A stretch of DNA of 64,000 nucleotides from Rahnella ecdela (GCF_019049625.1 NZ_JAFMOY010000131.1:62001-126000), one strand, 5' to 3'; positions 28,052-38,917 are shown, counted from the stretch's first letter. Made by a program: numbers and translations. Notes: generated by a model not told the origin, from the sequence alone.

Positions 28052-28378
28052 ATGCAAGTTTCAACCACTCCGACCCTCGAAGGTTTCACTATCGCTGAAT
28101 ATTGTGGCGTAGTGACAGGCGAAGCGATTTTAGGCGCGAATATTTTCCGTGATTTCTTTGCCGGTGTGCGCGATATCGTCGGCGGGCGCTCAGGCGCGTA
28201 TGAAAAAGAGCTGCGCAAGGCGCGCGAAATTGCCTTCCGTGAACTGGAAGAACAGGCCAAAGAGCGCGGTGCGAACGCCGTTGTCGGTATTGATATCGAT
28301 TATGAAACCGTGGGCAAAGACAGCAGCATGCTGATGGTGAGCGTGTCCGGCACGGCTGTCATCGTGCATCGCAAATGA
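28052..28378 (+). CDS. ybjQ: YbjQ family protein
   Basis: A 108-residue protein of the YbjQ/DUF74 family, which folds into a pentameric ring in known structures; its role is unknown. Conserved parts are [54 protein letters not shown] and [14 protein letters not shown] precedes the ATG. The stop codon overlaps the amiD start by four bases (ATGA), so the two genes are coupled, as in E. coli. Confidence 0.95.
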   Translation: MQVSTTPTLEGFTIAEYCGVVTGEAILGANIFRDFFAGVRDIVGGRSGAYEKELRKAREIAFRELEEQAKERGANAVVGIDIDYETVGKDSSMLMVSVSGTAVIVHRK

Positions 28379-29223
28379 TCTGCCAGCCGGTGAGACGCGT
28401 CCTGTTAACCGCTGCATTATTGCTGCTGGCGGGATGTCAGGGTGTCAGTCATCAGGCCGCAGATTCCGCTTTTCGCTTAGAAACAACGCGTCAGGCGCAG
28501 GGGGCAGATCAGCGGATCCGTTTTCTGGTCATTCACTACACCGCTGAAGATTTCCACAATGCATTAAATACGTTAACTGATGAACACGTCAGCGCGCATT
28601 ACCTGATCCCGGCAAAACCACCGCTGGAAGAAGGTAAACCGGTGGCGTGGCAACTGGTGCCGGAAAACATGCGGGCGTGGCACGCGGGCGCCAGCGGCTG
28701 GCGCGGTCGCACCAATCTCAATGATACGTCGGTGGGCATCGAGTTGGAAAACAAAGGCTATAGCAATTATTTGCTCGGCAAAAAGTTCTATCCATTCCCT
28801 CCTGCGCAAATTGATTTACTGGCCAGTCTGAGCAAACAGATTGTGGCGCGTTACCAGATTGAGCCGCGTAATGTGGTGGGACACAGCGATATTGCGCCGC
28901 AGCGCAAGGACGATCCGGGGCCGTTATTCCCGTGGCAGGAAATGGCGGAGCGCGGCGTGGGTGCGTGGCCGGATGTGAATGTAGTGAAACAGTATCTGGC
29001 GGGACGCAATCCGCAGGAGCCGGTTGATCAGGCGCGGTTATTGACGTTGCTGAAAGCGTACGGATATTCGGTGGACGATAATATGACACCGCAACAACAA
29101 AAGCGGGTGATTGCGGCGTTCCAGATGCATTTCAGGCAGAGTGATTATCGCGGCAATGCGGATGCCCAGACTGAAGCGATTGTCCGGGCGCTGTTGCAGC
29201 AATTCCCGGATTCAACCCGCTAA
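28375..29223 (+). CDS. amiD: N-acetylmuramoyl-L-alanine amidase AmiD, outer-membrane lipoprotein
   Basis: A 282-residue lipoprotein amidase that cleaves the amide between MurNAc and the stem peptide, also on anhydro-muropeptides. The lipobox is LLLAGC. The zinc site is formed by the His residues in [21 protein letters not shown] and [21 protein letters not shown], the last also carrying the catalytic residues of this family. The C-terminal 80 residues form a peptidoglycan-binding three-helix domain. It starts inside the end of ybjQ. Confidence 0.94.
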   Translation: MICQPVRRVLLTAALLLLAGCQGVSHQAADSAFRLETTRQAQGADQRIRFLVIHYTAEDFHNALNTLTDEHVSAHYLIPAKPPLEEGKPVAWQLVPENMRAWHAGASGWRGRTNLNDTSVGIELENKGYSNYLLGKKFYPFPPAQIDLLASLSKQIVARYQIEPRNVVGHSDIAPQRKDDPGPLFPWQEMAERGVGAWPDVNVVKQYLAGRNPQEPVDQARLLTLLKAYGYSVDDNMTPQQQKRVIAAFQMHFRQSDYRGNADAQTEAIVRALLQQFPDSTR

Positions 29224-29258
29224 TAGCACCGGCTGGACAACGCGGCTGATCTTTCCGG

Positions 29259-30293
29259 TCAGTCGCGTTTTGGACCGATACCGTGCAACCCCTGAAGTTT
29301 ACCGTGATCGCGCAGCCAGTCGGCGGTGCGGATAATCCCCTGATCGAGCGAAATCACCGGCACATAACCGAGTTCTTTCTGCGCGCGTTGGGTATCCAGC
29401 GTCAGGTCAAAATTCAGTTTCGCTACGCTGTAATGCGTCAGCACCGGTTCTTTATGCGAACTTTTGCTGATGCGCTCCATGCCCCGTGCCATCATATCCA
29501 GCAGCGGATAGGGCACCGAACGGATACGGTATTTGATATCCAGATTTTCCATCAGCTGCTTGACCAGCGTGCGCAGCGGGCGCGGTTGCTGATTGGTGAT
29601 ATTGAATGCGCGGCCAGATTCGGTTGCCAGCGACTGCGTTGCCAGCCACATCGCATGGACAGCATTCTCGACATAGGTCATGTCCACCAGCGCTTCACCG
29701 CCGCGTGGCAGCATCAGCGTTCCGCCGTATTTCAGCATTTGCATCAGACGCGGCAACAGCACGTTATCGTGAGGACCGAAAATACCCTGCGGTCGCAAAA
29801 TGGTGAAATGGGTTTGCGGATTGGACAGTGCCAGCGTGTGGATCACCTGCTCACCGGCGGCTTTGCTGCGCGCAAAAGAGTTTGCGAAACGGTGCGGGCG
29901 GAAATCTTCCTGTATATCGCGGTGATGATGAAAATCGAAATAGATGGCTGGCGATGAAATATGGACGAAGTTTTCCACGCCATAGGCAGCAGACCATTCA
30001 CCCAGCCGCCTTGTCGCGCGCACATTTGCCAGTTCGAATTCCTGCTCGCTGCCCCACGGCGACATCAGTCCCGAGCAGTGCCAGACGGTGTCGATATCGG
30101 CCAGCAGCGCTTTTGCCTGCGAGGAGATAAGCGTGGTGAGATCGGCATGAATAAATTCTGCACCCATTTTCTGCAAAAGTGAGCCCATAGCGGCATTACG
30201 ACCTGTCGCCCTGACTTTAATGCCTTTATTTCGCAGAAACTCGACGGCGTTACGACCTAAACCGCTGCTCGCGCCGGTAACCAAAACCTTCAT
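29259..30293 (-). CDS. ybjS: YbjS, NAD(P)-dependent epimerase/dehydratase family
   Basis: A 344-residue extended short-chain dehydrogenase-like protein. The Rossmann motif [16 protein letters not shown] is at residues 4-19. [20 protein letters not shown] and [15 protein letters not shown] follow; in the last the usual catalytic Tyr of YxxxK is Phe, as I recall also in E. coli Ybj[20 protein letters not shown] is typical. Substrate unknown. It is convergent with amiD, 35 bases away, and upstream of ybjT lies a separate hairpin. Confidence 0.92.
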   Translation of the reverse strand: MKVLVTGASSGLGRNAVEFLRNKGIKVRATGRNAAMGSLLQKMGAEFIHADLTTLISSQAKALLADIDTVWHCSGLMSPWGSEQEFELANVRATRRLGEWSAAYGVENFVHISSPAIYFDFHHHRDIQEDFRPHRFANSFARSKAAGEQVIHTLALSNPQTHFTILRPQGIFGPHDNVLLPRLMQMLKYGGTLMLPRGGEALVDMTYVENAVHAMWLATQSLATESGRAFNITNQQPRPLRTLVKQLMENLDIKYRIRSVPYPLLDMMARGMERISKSSHKEPVLTHYSVAKLNFDLTLDTQRAQKELGYVPVISLDQGIIRTADWLRDHGKLQGLHGIGPKRD

Positions 30294-30348
30294 ATACAGG
30301 CCAATGCCTTCATAAATAGAGAAAAAATGTTTTCAGCGTCCCAGGTCT

Positions 30349-30373
30349 GGCACCCCTGAGCAATAAGGGTGCC
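30349..30373. other. Hairpin between ybjS and ybjT
   Basis: GGCACCC (30349-30355) pairs with GGGTGCC (30367-30373) over an 11-base loop, within the 156 bases between ybjT and ybjS. On the minus strand no T-run follows. It may weakly separate the two genes. Confidence 0.5.
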
Positions 30374-30449
30374 ATTCTTTCGTGAAATTGTGCGGGTTGC
30401 AATGAGAAAGGGTGCAAGCTGTGTGCGAAAGCGGATTAATTAACCCCCT

Positions 30450-31910
30450 TTAGCGTCCGCAACGGTCTTTCTGACGTGCCAGGCTGGCGATACGCTTTGC
30501 CATGCCACGAAAAATAAACTGATGAGCGGGCATCATACTGAACCAGTACAGCAAACCACTGAATCCGGCGGGGTGCCACCAGGCGCGTACATCCAGACGG
30601 CGGCTCTCACCGTTATCGGTGATGGTGAACGTGAGACGCCCTAAACCTGGCGCTTTCATGCCGAACAGTAACGCCAGTTCACGCTGAGGTTTGAGGCCAA
30701 TGACCTTCCAGCCATCAATTTTATCGCCAATTTTCAGGAAGTCCCGATCCGGACGGCCGTATTTCACGCCACCGCCGAGTAAATCGTCCATGCGTGCCCG
30801 GGTTTTCCATAATCCATTGGCATAAAAATAGCCTTCCTGACCGCCAAGTTGCTGCACGACTTTCCATAGTGAGGCTTTTGATGCAGACGTTTCCAGCGTG
30901 AAACCTGCCTGCTTCGGGTAATAACCATAACCGGGACGCCAGCGTGCACGGGCATCCGGGTCATATCCCCAGTCCGGCGAATCCATCACCTGTTGTTGTT
31001 CCTGCGCCAGCGTGGTGCGGATCGCGTCATCAATCGAAATCAGGTTCTGCGGAATTAATCTTTGCAGTTCCGCACTGTCAGCGGGCAGGTCATGATTCAG
31101 CCCCTGAATCAGGGCTTTGGCCAGCGACGTCGGTACCGACGTGATCAGGCTGAGAAAATACACCGAAACAAACGACGTCGGCAGGGGTATAGGGATCAGC
31201 CAGCGGCGTTTTCCGCTCATAGCGATAAAGCGCTCAAACAGCGTCTGATAACTGATGTACTCCGGTCCGGCAGCTTCCAGAATACGGTTCTCAGTGGCCG
31301 GTAAGGTCACCAGCCCCTGTAAGTAATTGAGCAGATTTTCCAGCGCAACCGGCGAGGATTTCGAACGTACCCAGCGCGGTGGAGTCAGCACCGGCAGGTT
31401 ATACACCATGTCCCGCATCACTTCGAAAGCCGCTGATCCTGCGCCAATAACAATACCGGTGCGCAGTTCAGTCACCGGAATATTGCTCATGCGCAGCAAA
31501 TCACCGGTCAGCTTTCTGGCCTGTAAATGCGGGGAATGATTGTCTTCCGGCTGCATCGATCCGAGATAAATGATGTGTTTTATCGGTGAGTCCTTCAGCG
31601 CCAGCAGGGTGTGCTGGGCGGCCTGCCGCTCTTTCTCCAGCAGATCATCGTCTTCGGTCATGGCGTGCACCAGATACACCAGCACGTCCGCGCCTTCAAA
31701 GGCGGCAGCCAGCGTTTTGCTCTGATAGACATCGGCAAAGCAGCAGCGCACATGCGGCCATTTTTGCTGTTGCAGCCACTCTATCCGGCGCGCGGCAGCC
31801 GTGACCTGAAAACCATTGCGGCTCAGATGGGCGGTAAGATGTTGTCCGATATATCCGCTGGCACCGAGAATGACGACCCGGCCAGTTTGTGTCGAGATTG
31901 GCATTTCCAT
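30450..31910 (-). CDS. ybjT: YbjT, NAD-binding SDR-like protein with DUF2867
   Basis: A 486-residue protein. The N-terminal NAD-binding motif VVILGASGYIGQHL starts near residue 12; the centre has GAGSAAFEVMRDMVYNLPVLTPPRWVRS. The C-terminal third is a DUF2867 domain (GGGVKYGRPDRDFLKIGD, LLFGMKAPGLGRLTF, DVRAWWHPAG, FRGMAKRIA). Sequence is close to E. coli YbjT, which is 476 residues. Function unknown. The start at 31910 has GAG four to six bases upstream; the ATG two codons later is an alternative. Confidence 0.92.
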   Translation of the reverse strand: MEMPISTQTGRVVILGASGYIGQHLTAHLSRNGFQVTAAARRIEWLQQQKWPHVRCCFADVYQSKTLAAAFEGADVLVYLVHAMTEDDDLLEKERQAAQHTLLALKDSPIKHIIYLGSMQPEDNHSPHLQARKLTGDLLRMSNIPVTELRTGIVIGAGSAAFEVMRDMVYNLPVLTPPRWVRSKSSPVALENLLNYLQGLVTLPATENRILEAAGPEYISYQTLFERFIAMSGKRRWLIPIPLPTSFVSVYFLSLITSVPTSLAKALIQGLNHDLPADSAELQRLIPQNLISIDDAIRTTLAQEQQQVMDSPDWGYDPDARARWRPGYGYYPKQAGFTLETSASKASLWKVVQQLGGQEGYFYANGLWKTRARMDDLLGGGVKYGRPDRDFLKIGDKIDGWKVIGLKPQRELALLFGMKAPGLGRLTFTITDNGESRRLDVRAWWHPAGFSGLLYWFSMMPAHQFIFRGMAKRIASLARQKDRCGR

Positions 31911-31988
31911 TTGCTCAGTCAGTGTAGGGGGAGGATCCGGGAAGTACGGCGATAACCCGCAGGTTAGCGCCGCAGACGTAACGGACTA

Positions 31989-33002
31989 TCAGGCGTGCTG
32001 GTGCAGGAATTCCTGCCACAGCGCGACAACTTTTTGCAGATCTTCGCGGCTGATGTTGATGTGTGTCAGCACGCGGGTCACTGGCCCGGCACTGATGATC
32101 ACGCCACGTTCGCGCATCCACGGTCCCATTTTCGCTGCCAGTTCCGCGCTCTGCTTGATGTAGAGCACATTGGTCTGTGCGCCGGGCTCTGCGATTTCCA
32201 CGCCGATTTTGCTCAGTTCTTCTGCCAGCCACTGCGCATTGTCATGGTCATCTTTCAGACGTGCGACGTTGTTTTCCAGCGCATAAATTGCCGCTGCCGC
32301 CAGAATGCCCGACTGACGCATACCGCCGCCGGTCATTTTGCGCCAGCGGTTAGCGCGGTGGATATACTCTTTACTGCCGACCAGCAGAGAGCCAATCGGC
32401 GCACCCAGCCCTTTCGACAGGCAAATCGTCAGCGTGTCGCAATACTGCGTAATTTCACGCAGCTCAACGTTCTGCGCCACGGCCGCATTCATAATGCGCG
32501 CACCGTCGATATGCAATGCCAGCCCTTTTTCGCGGGTGAACGCGTAGGCCTTTTGCAGATAATCCAGCGGAAGCACTTTGCCGCTGTGGGTGTTTTCCAG
32601 GCTCAGCAGGCGGGTGCGGGCGAAATGGATATCATCGGGTTTGATGGCTGCGGCCACTTTATCCAGTGGAATGGAACCGTCGGCGTCCATGTCCAGAGGC
32701 TGCGGCTGAATGCTGCCGAGAACCGCTGCGCCGCCCGCTTCATACATATAGTTGTGGGCTTTCTGGCCGACAATATATTCTTCGCCACGCTGGCAATGCG
32801 TCAGTAACGCCACCAGATTGGCCTGCGTACCGGTCGGTAAAAACAACGCCGCTTCTTTGCCGCACAGTTTTGCCGCCATGTCCTGTAAAGCATTTACCGT
32901 TGGGTCATCGCCGTAGACATCATCGCCGACTTCAGCGCTGGCCATAGCCTGACGCATGGCTTCACTGGGGCGGGTTACGGTATCACTGCGTAAGTCGATC
33001 AA
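31989..33002 (-). CDS. ltaE: Low-specificity L-threonine aldolase
   Basis: A 337-residue pyridoxal-phosphate enzyme that splits L-threonine and allo-threonine into glycine and acetaldehyde. I place the start at a TTG at 33002, six bases after GAGGAA, giving (M)IDLRSDTVTRP, the E. coli N-terminus. An upstream in-frame ATG at 33068 would add 22 unconserved residues and run through a palindrome. Conserved parts: FLPTGTQANLVAL, HNYMYEAGGAAVLG, LHIDGARIMNAAV and CLSKGLGAPIGSLLVG, which holds the PLP lysine. It follows poxB with 86 bases between. Confidence 0.94.
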   Translation of the reverse strand: MIDLRSDTVTRPSEAMRQAMASAEVGDDVYGDDPTVNALQDMAAKLCGKEAALFLPTGTQANLVALLTHCQRGEEYIVGQKAHNYMYEAGGAAVLGSIQPQPLDMDADGSIPLDKVAAAIKPDDIHFARTRLLSLENTHSGKVLPLDYLQKAYAFTREKGLALHIDGARIMNAAVAQNVELREITQYCDTLTICLSKGLGAPIGSLLVGSKEYIHRANRWRKMTGGGMRQSGILAAAAIYALENNVARLKDDHDNAQWLAEELSKIGVEIAEPGAQTNVLYIKQSAELAAKMGPWMRERGVIISAGPVTRVLTHINISREDLQKVVALWQEFLHQHA

Positions 33003-33035
33003 CGTGGCTTCCTCTTCTCGGGTTGTAGTTGTGAA

Positions 33036-33071
33036 TGCATGATTAGACAGTATAAGCAGTCTAATCATGCA
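33036..33071. promoter_or_regulatory. Perfect 13-base inverted repeat between poxB and ltaE
   Basis: TGCATGATTAGAC (33036-33048) is repeated exactly inverted as GTCTAATCATGCA (33059-33071) with a ten-base spacer containing TTATACT on the minus strand, like a -10 box. No T-run follows on either strand. An operator over the ltaE promoter is one reading; a poxB attenuator is another. Confidence 0.6.
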
Positions 33072-33088
33072 CTATAGCCCTGTCGGGG

Positions 33089-34810
33089 TTATCGCAGCCA
33101 GTTGGTTTTTGCCAGATCGACCACTTCGTCGCCGCGCCCGCTGATCACCGCGCGAAGCATGTAAAGGCTGAAGCCCTTGGCCTGCTCGAATTTGATCTGC
33201 GGCGGCATGGCCAGTTCTTCGGTGGCGGTGATCACATCAATCAGCACCGGCCCCTCGTAGGCAAAGGCATCCTGCAGGGCTGTGTCGATATCAGACGCTT
33301 TCTCGACGCGGATCCCTTTAATGCCTGCGGCTTCAGCAATGGCGGCGAAATCCGGGTTTTTCAGCTCGGTGCCGTCGGTCAGATAACCGCCGGACTTCAT
33401 TTCCATCGCCACAAAGCCCAGCACGCTGTTGTTGAAAATGATGATTTTCACCGGCAGCTTTTGCTGTGCCAGCGTCAGGAAATCGCCCATCAGCATGGCG
33501 AAACCGCCGTCGCCGCACAGCGCCACTACCTGGCGTGAACGGTCGATAGCCTGCGCACCGATCGCCTGTGGCATGGCGTTCGCCATCGAGCCGTGGTTGA
33601 AGGAACCGAGCAAACGGCGCTGCCCGTTCATTTGCAAATAACGACACGCCCACACGGTCGGCGTGCCGACGTCACAGGTGAAAATAGCATCAGCGGCCGC
33701 AAAGCGGCTGATTTGTTGCGCCAGATATTGCGGATGAATGGCCTGTTTATCGTTGGGGGTCGCCAGCCCGTCGAGATCTTTACGCGCTTCTTCATAATGC
33801 TTCAGGGCTTTGTCGAGGAACTTGCGTTCGTTCTTCACCTGCAACTGTGGCAGAAGGGCGGTCAGGGTCGATTTAATATCGCCGACAAGCGCCATATCCA
33901 CATGACAATGCGCACCGATGCTGCCCGGATTGATATCAATCTGAATGATTTTGGCATCGGTCGGATAAAACGCGCGATACGGGAATTGCGTGCCGAGCAG
34001 GATTAGCGTGTCGGCATTAAGCATGGCGTGATAACCGGAAGAAAAACCAATCAGCCCGGTCATGCCGACGCTGTACGGATTATCCCATTCGATATGTTCT
34101 TTACCGCGCAGCGCATGCACCACCGGTGCTTTCAGGGTTTCAGCCAGTTTAATCACTTCATCATGCGCACCCGCACAACCGCTGCCACACATCATCGTAA
34201 TGTTGGTCGAACCGTTAAGCAGCTCCGCCAGCTTTTGCAGTTCTGTCGGTTGTGGCGTTACTTTAGGCAATACCGGCGGATACCAGCTAACTTTGGCGTC
34301 TTCCGGCGCAGGCTTGAGCGCCACGTCGCCTGGCAGAACAATCACAGAAACGCCACGGTTGAGAATGGCTTTGCGCATGGCGATGGCGAGCACTTGCGGA
34401 AGTTGTTCAGGATTACTGATCATCTCGCAGTAGTGGCTGCATTCGCGGAATAATTCGGTCGGATGGGTTTCCTGAAAATAGCCGCTGCCGATTTCGCTCG
34501 ACGGAATATGCGCGGCAATCGCGACAACCGGAACGTGATTGCGGTGGCAGTCGAAAAGGCCGTTAATCAGGTGCAGGTTGCCGGGCCCGCAGGAACCGGC
34601 GCACACCGCCAGTTCTCCTGTGATTTGCGCTTCGGCTCCGGCGGCAAAGGCTGCCACTTCTTCATGGCGCGTGCCCAGCCATTCGATGGTGCCCATGCGG
34701 TTCAGGCTGTCACTCAGCCCGTTCAGGGAGTCGCCGGTGACGCCCCAGATCCTTTTAACGCCTGCGGCTTCAAGGGTTTTCGCCAGGTATGACGCTACAC
34801 TTTGTTTCAT
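33089..34810 (-). CDS. poxB: Pyruvate oxidase (ubiquinone-dependent)
   Basis: A 573-residue peripheral membrane flavoenzyme that turns pyruvate into acetate and CO2 and passes electrons to ubiquinone. It has the cofactor-activating Glu in [32 protein letters not shown], and the thiamine diphosphate motif [12 protein letters not shown] ending in IFNNSVLGF. The lipid-binding C-terminal tail ([12 protein letters not shown]) is present. In E. coli it is made in stationary phase under RpoS. Gene order hcr-poxB-ltaE matches E. coli. Confidence 0.97.
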   Translation of the reverse strand: MKQSVASYLAKTLEAAGVKRIWGVTGDSLNGLSDSLNRMGTIEWLGTRHEEVAAFAAGAEAQITGELAVCAGSCGPGNLHLINGLFDCHRNHVPVVAIAAHIPSSEIGSGYFQETHPTELFRECSHYCEMISNPEQLPQVLAIAMRKAILNRGVSVIVLPGDVALKPAPEDAKVSWYPPVLPKVTPQPTELQKLAELLNGSTNITMMCGSGCAGAHDEVIKLAETLKAPVVHALRGKEHIEWDNPYSVGMTGLIGFSSGYHAMLNADTLILLGTQFPYRAFYPTDAKIIQIDINPGSIGAHCHVDMALVGDIKSTLTALLPQLQVKNERKFLDKALKHYEEARKDLDGLATPNDKQAIHPQYLAQQISRFAAADAIFTCDVGTPTVWACRYLQMNGQRRLLGSFNHGSMANAMPQAIGAQAIDRSRQVVALCGDGGFAMLMGDFLTLAQQKLPVKIIIFNNSVLGFVAMEMKSGGYLTDGTELKNPDFAAIAEAAGIKGIRVEKASDIDTALQDAFAYEGPVLIDVITATEELAMPPQIKFEQAKGFSLYMLRAVISGRGDEVVDLAKTNWLR

Positions 34811-34990
34811 TATTGAATCCCTCCGGTAGATGCTGAAAAAATAACTGCGTTAAGCATAGTCCACTGATTACATCCTTGAATGTTCAGCCTTAAACCATAC
34901 AAAATTATGCGGAGGAGGGAGGTGAAGATTTGTAAATCTGCCCGCGCAGACTGTAAAAAGTCATGTGAGGGCAGGGAGTTAACGCGAGGA

Positions 34991-36004
34991 TCAGGCGAGT
35001 GTGACGTCGCCCTGAAGCTGACAGCTGCAGGCCAGTACATAGCCCTGCGCGACTTCTTCATCGGTCAGTGTCATACGGCTGGTGGTCTGGTAATCGCCGG
35101 AAAGTATCCGGGTTTTACAACTGCCACAGACGCCTGCACGGCAGGCAGCGGTGACCGGTAACTTGTGCTGTTCCATCGCGGCAAGCAGGGTCGAACCCAC
35201 CGGCACGCGGTAATTCTGCAAGGGCGTCAGGCGGCTCAGCGTCAGTTGCTGGTCGGCTGACACCACATTTTCAGTCGCCTGAAACTGCTCTTTGACGATG
35301 TTATCCGCCTCCACACCGAGTTCTTTCGCCCAGTCGGCCGCCAGTTGCATATACTGCGCAGGGCCGCAAATCATCACCCGACGTTCGCGGATATCCGGCA
35401 CCCGGCTTTGCAGCAAATCCTGACTCAGGCGACCGGTGATTTGCCCGGGCTGCGCATCATATTCAGCCAGAAGGGTCAGATTTAGCTGCGGATATTGCGC
35501 CGCCAGTTGCTGCCATTCGCTGGCAAAGATAATGTCCTGCGGGCTGCGCACGCTGTAAAACACCTGCACGTTTTGCGCCGGATGATTCGCCAGACTATCG
35601 CGTGTGATGGACATCACCGGCGTCACGCCACAACCTGCCGCCAGCAATAACAAAGGCTGTGCGGTTTCGCAGGTAAATTCGCCCTGCGCGTCGCTCAGCC
35701 AGAGATAATCACCGGGTTTGACCTGCTCCGTCAGCCATTCTGAACCCGTACCACCGTTGATGCGGCGCACAGTCAGCTGGATAAAACGGCTTTGTCCCGG
35801 CGTGGAAGATAACGTATACGCACGTTGCACCTCGCCGCTCTGGCCGATATTGAGCAGCGCAAACTGGCCGGGACGATACGGATACACGTCGTGATGAATC
35901 AGTGACAGCGTGCGGACATCAGGTGTTTCCTGAATGACGGAATATACCTGCATACGGTTCTGGCATAACGCCGTCGGCTGATCGGGAAATAAAGGAAAAT
36001 TCAT
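34991..36004 (-). CDS. hcr: NADH oxidoreductase for Hcp
   Basis: A 337-residue electron-transfer protein that reduces Hcp. The N-terminal FAD domain has RPGQFALLNIG and RAYTLSSTPGQ; the NAD domain has LLAAGCGVTPVMSI and MICGPAQYM. A C-terminal plant-type [2Fe-2S] domain has CRAGVCGSCKTRIL and a fourth ligand in LACSCQ. It is six bases after hcp, one operon. Confidence 0.95.
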   Translation of the reverse strand: MNFPLFPDQPTALCQNRMQVYSVIQETPDVRTLSLIHHDVYPYRPGQFALLNIGQSGEVQRAYTLSSTPGQSRFIQLTVRRINGGTGSEWLTEQVKPGDYLWLSDAQGEFTCETAQPLLLLAAGCGVTPVMSITRDSLANHPAQNVQVFYSVRSPQDIIFASEWQQLAAQYPQLNLTLLAEYDAQPGQITGRLSQDLLQSRVPDIRERRVMICGPAQYMQLAADWAKELGVEADNIVKEQFQATENVVSADQQLTLSRLTPLQNYRVPVGSTLLAAMEQHKLPVTAACRAGVCGSCKTRILSGDYQTTSRMTLTDEEVAQGYVLACSCQLQGDVTLA

Positions 36005-36010
36005 TTCAGC

Positions 36011-37663
36011 TTACTCCGGCAGCATGGTTTTCAGATCCTGCTCAACCGACGTGATTGCACGCAGGCCAAATTTTTCATTCAGGATGGCCAGCAGGTTATC
36101 TGTCAGGAAGGCCGGTGCTGTCGGGCCGGTGGCAATGTTTTTCACACCGAGCGACAACAGGGTCAGCAGGATCACAATGGCTTTCTGTTCGAACCACGAA
36201 AGCACCAGGCTCAGCGGCAAATCATTCACTCCGCAGCCTAATTTCTCGGCAAGATTGACTGCAAGGATAATGGCGGAATAGGCGTCGTTACACTGACCGA
36301 CGTCGAGCAGGCGCGGCAGGCCTTCGATCGTACCGAAATCCAGTTTATTGAAGCGGTATTTACCACAGGCCAGTGTCAGGATCAGGCAATCCTGCGGCAC
36401 GCTGCGCGCCAGATCGGTGAAGTAGCTGCGCTCGCCGCGACTGCCGTCACAGCCGCCGATCAGGAAGATGTGGCGCAGTTTTTTAGCGGCGACGAGATCA
36501 ATCACGGTGTCCGCCGCGCCGAGCAACGTCTGGCGACCAAATCCGACCGTAATTTCTTGTTCAATTTCGCTGTATGGAAAGCCCGCAAGCTGCATCGCCT
36601 GCGCAATGACCGGCGCAAAATCTTCGCCTTCCAGATGCTGCACGCCCGGCCAGCCGACGATGCTGCGCGTCCAGATGCGGTCGCCGTAGTTGCCGACATT
36701 CGGGTCAATGATGCAGTTGGACGTCATTACTACCGGTCCCGGGAATTTGGCGAATTCGACCTGCTGATTCTGCCAGCCGCTGCCGTAGTTACCGGCCAGA
36801 TGCGTGAATTTCTTCAGCTGCGGATAACCGTGTGCAGGCAGCATTTCGCCGTGGGTATAAATGTTGATGCCGGTACCGGCAGTTTGCTCGAGCAACATCT
36901 GCAAATCTTTCAGGTCGTGACCGGAAATCAGAATCGCTTTACCCGCCAGTGGGCGGACATTGACGTTAGTCGGCTGCGGATGTCCATAGGCATCGGTTTC
37001 GCCTTTATCGAGGATCGCCATCACGCCAAAGTTCATTTTGCCAATCGCCATTGCGTTTTCGAGTAGCTCGCCCATGTCGGCAGGCTGCGTGCCGAGCCAC
37101 GCCATCAGACGATGATATTCGGCGTAAATAGCAGTATCCGACTGACCCAGAACATGCGCGTGTTCCATATACGCCGCCGCCCCTTTCAGGCCATACAAAC
37201 ACAGCATACGAAGGCCGTGAATGTCATCACCGATCTGCGCTTTATCCCCGTTAAGTGCAAACTGCTGTGCCTGCTGCTGTAGCTCACCGAGGTTATCGCT
37301 GACCAGTTCCAGCGCGGCCAGCGGATGGCTGACGGTGATTTGCGAGTCCATCAGTCGGCAGCGCACGGCCAAAGATTCACGGTGGATAATGGCTTCACGG
37401 GCATAGCCGACGATGCGGTCTGAATCGAAGTTCACATTGGTCAGCGTGGAGAAAAAGGCGCGGGGTGCGAAGCTGTCGATATCTTCATCAATAATGCCGT
37501 AGCCGCGTGCGGTCAGTGCCCAGGCTGATAAGCCTTCCAGCACAGCGACCAGTAAGTCTTGTAAATCGGAGGTTTCTGCCGTTTTACCACACATTCCCTG
37601 CGCGTAAGCGCAGCCATTGCCCGCCGGGGTACGGACTGTTTGTTCACATTGCACACAAAACAT
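36011..37663 (-). CDS. hcp: Hybrid-cluster protein (nitric oxide reductase)
   Basis: A 550-residue cytosolic iron-sulphur protein that reduces nitric oxide and, in E. coli, takes part in protein S-nitrosation. The N-terminus has four cysteines spaced C3-x2-C6-x11-C18-x6-C25, the pattern of the enterobacterial [2Fe-2S] form. Hybrid-cluster ligands are in [32 protein letters not shown] and [16 protein letters not shown] precedes the ATG. NsrR-like and FNR-like sites lie upstream. Confidence 0.97.
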   Translation of the reverse strand: MFCVQCEQTVRTPAGNGCAYAQGMCGKTAETSDLQDLLVAVLEGLSAWALTARGYGIIDEDIDSFAPRAFFSTLTNVNFDSDRIVGYAREAIIHRESLAVRCRLMDSQITVSHPLAALELVSDNLGELQQQAQQFALNGDKAQIGDDIHGLRMLCLYGLKGAAAYMEHAHVLGQSDTAIYAEYHRLMAWLGTQPADMGELLENAMAIGKMNFGVMAILDKGETDAYGHPQPTNVNVRPLAGKAILISGHDLKDLQMLLEQTAGTGINIYTHGEMLPAHGYPQLKKFTHLAGNYGSGWQNQQVEFAKFPGPVVMTSNCIIDPNVGNYGDRIWTRSIVGWPGVQHLEGEDFAPVIAQAMQLAGFPYSEIEQEITVGFGRQTLLGAADTVIDLVAAKKLRHIFLIGGCDGSRGERSYFTDLARSVPQDCLILTLACGKYRFNKLDFGTIEGLPRLLDVGQCNDAYSAIILAVNLAEKLGCGVNDLPLSLVLSWFEQKAIVILLTLLSLGVKNIATGPTAPAFLTDNLLAILNEKFGLRAITSVEQDLKTMLPE

Positions 37664-37679
37664 AATGAGGTCCTTTTTA

Positions 37680-37702
37680 AAGTTGCATTTGAAATGCTTG
37701 TT
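37680..37702 (-). promoter_or_regulatory. NsrR-like operator before hcp
   Basis: AAGTTGCATTT-G-AAATGCTTGTT is an 11-1-11 imperfect palindrome close to the NsrR consensus (AAGATGCATTT-n-AAATGCATCTT), with eight of eleven symmetric pairs. It ends 17 bases before the hcp start, over the likely transcription start. NsrR repression of hcp-hcr, relieved by nitric oxide, is known in E. coli. Confidence 0.7.
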
Positions 37703-37766
37703 TTAAAGCAAGCCTAAAACTGGCAGGGAAAGAAATGAAGGGCTTTTTGAGATAAGTGATGCGGAG

Positions 37767-37780
37767 TTGATTTATCGCAA
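37767..37780 (-). promoter_or_regulatory. FNR-like site before hcp
   Basis: TTGCG-ATAA-ATCAA on the minus strand has one perfect FNR half-site and one with three of five matches. It lies about 80 bases before the NsrR-like site's centre. Anaerobic control of hcp by FNR is known in E. coli; this site is moderate. Confidence 0.45.
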
Positions 37781-37828
37781 GTTTTGCAGGGAAGTGCCCG
37801 CTGCCGGAAAGCAGCGGGTAAAAAGTTA

Positions 37829-38728
37829 TCAGGCGGAGAAGAAGGCCATCAGCACAGGCGCTATCAGGCTTAACACGAACCCGTGAACCACGGCGGGAGG
37901 AACCATATCCAGGCCGCCACTGCGCTGTAAAACCGGCAGGGTGAAGTCCATCGATGTTGCACCACACAGACCAAGTGCTGTCGAACGGCTGGTGCGCACC
38001 AGCGTCGGGATCAGCATGATGGCGCACAGTTCGCGTGCCAGATCGTTAAAGAACGCTGCGCTGCCAATCACCGGCCCGAATGAATCGGTGAGAACAATGC
38101 CCGAAAGCGAATACCAGCCGTATCCGGAGGCGAGCGCCAGACCGGTTTTCAGCGGCAGACCGAGCAATAACGCGGCGATGGCGCCACCGGCTAATGCGCT
38201 GACTGCGACCACCATTCCGACCATCATTCCGCGGCGGTTTAGGATTATCTGGCGCAGCGTCATGCTGCTGTTGCGAAGCTGTATACCGACCAGTGCCAGC
38301 AGGAATAACAATGCGATCTCGCTGGCCTGTGAGGCGAAGGTCAGCCAGTGCCATTGGGTCAGACCGAGTGCGAAACCGCCGATGACCACGCCGCATAATT
38401 TTAATGACTCCAGCGCCATGTGAATACGCGAGGGCAGTTTTTCCTGCTTATGTTCTGATTTCCACGGACGGCGGCGTTCAAGCAGCCACAGCGCGGTGTA
38501 GTTCATCACAAAAATGCACAGGAAACAGACGGAAGCATATTTGAAAATCAGCAGTAAATTTGCGCTCAGATTGTCGAGAAACGCCAGACTGATGCCCATA
38601 ATGAAAAGAATGACGTAAACCATCCAGCTGAGTAACTGATTAACAATATGCAACAGGGGCCGGTTTTTGAGCGGAATAAGGTAGCCGGCAATCAGCGGCA
38701 GGAGAATAATTAACAGCCCGGAATACAT
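37829..38728 (-). CDS. lysO: L-lysine exporter LysO
   Basis: A 299-residue inner-membrane protein (YbjE, DUF340) with about eight hydrophobic segments; it exports lysine and thialysine. Motifs: FMGISLAFLDNL, EKLPSRIHMALESLKLCGVVIGG, GYGWYSLSGIVLTDSFGPVIGSAAFFNDLARELCAIMLIP and STALGLCGATSMDFTLPVLQRSGG, a near match to E. coli. The frame is open to 38869, but the ATG at 38728 (MYSGLLIIL) gives the same length as E. coli. The E. coli neighbour aqpZ is missing on its 5' side. Confidence 0.95.
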   Translation of the reverse strand: MYSGLLIILLPLIAGYLIPLKNRPLLHIVNQLLSWMVYVILFIMGISLAFLDNLSANLLLIFKYASVCFLCIFVMNYTALWLLERRRPWKSEHKQEKLPSRIHMALESLKLCGVVIGGFALGLTQWHWLTFASQASEIALLFLLALVGIQLRNSSMTLRQIILNRRGMMVGMVVAVSALAGGAIAALLLGLPLKTGLALASGYGWYSLSGIVLTDSFGPVIGSAAFFNDLARELCAIMLIPTLVRTSRSTALGLCGATSMDFTLPVLQRSGGLDMVPPAVVHGFVLSLIAPVLMAFFSA

Positions 38729-38917
38729 GATGCAAAAGTCCCTGAAAAGTGAAATCCCAAGAGTGGAACGCGGCGCAGAAAAGGCCGCCCGCCACGCTAA
38801 CGAAAAGTTATCTGACTGTAAAGCAGCTTCGGCACACAGAGATATCTTTGACCGCTTGACCTGAACCATTTTTTAACGCCATGCTCAGGAAAGTTTTGAG
38901 CGCACAGGAGGCGTCTG

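Noticed and set aside
31995-32807. 270-codon plus-strand ORF opposite ltaE
   Set aside because: It is a shadow of the strongly conserved threonine aldolase frame.
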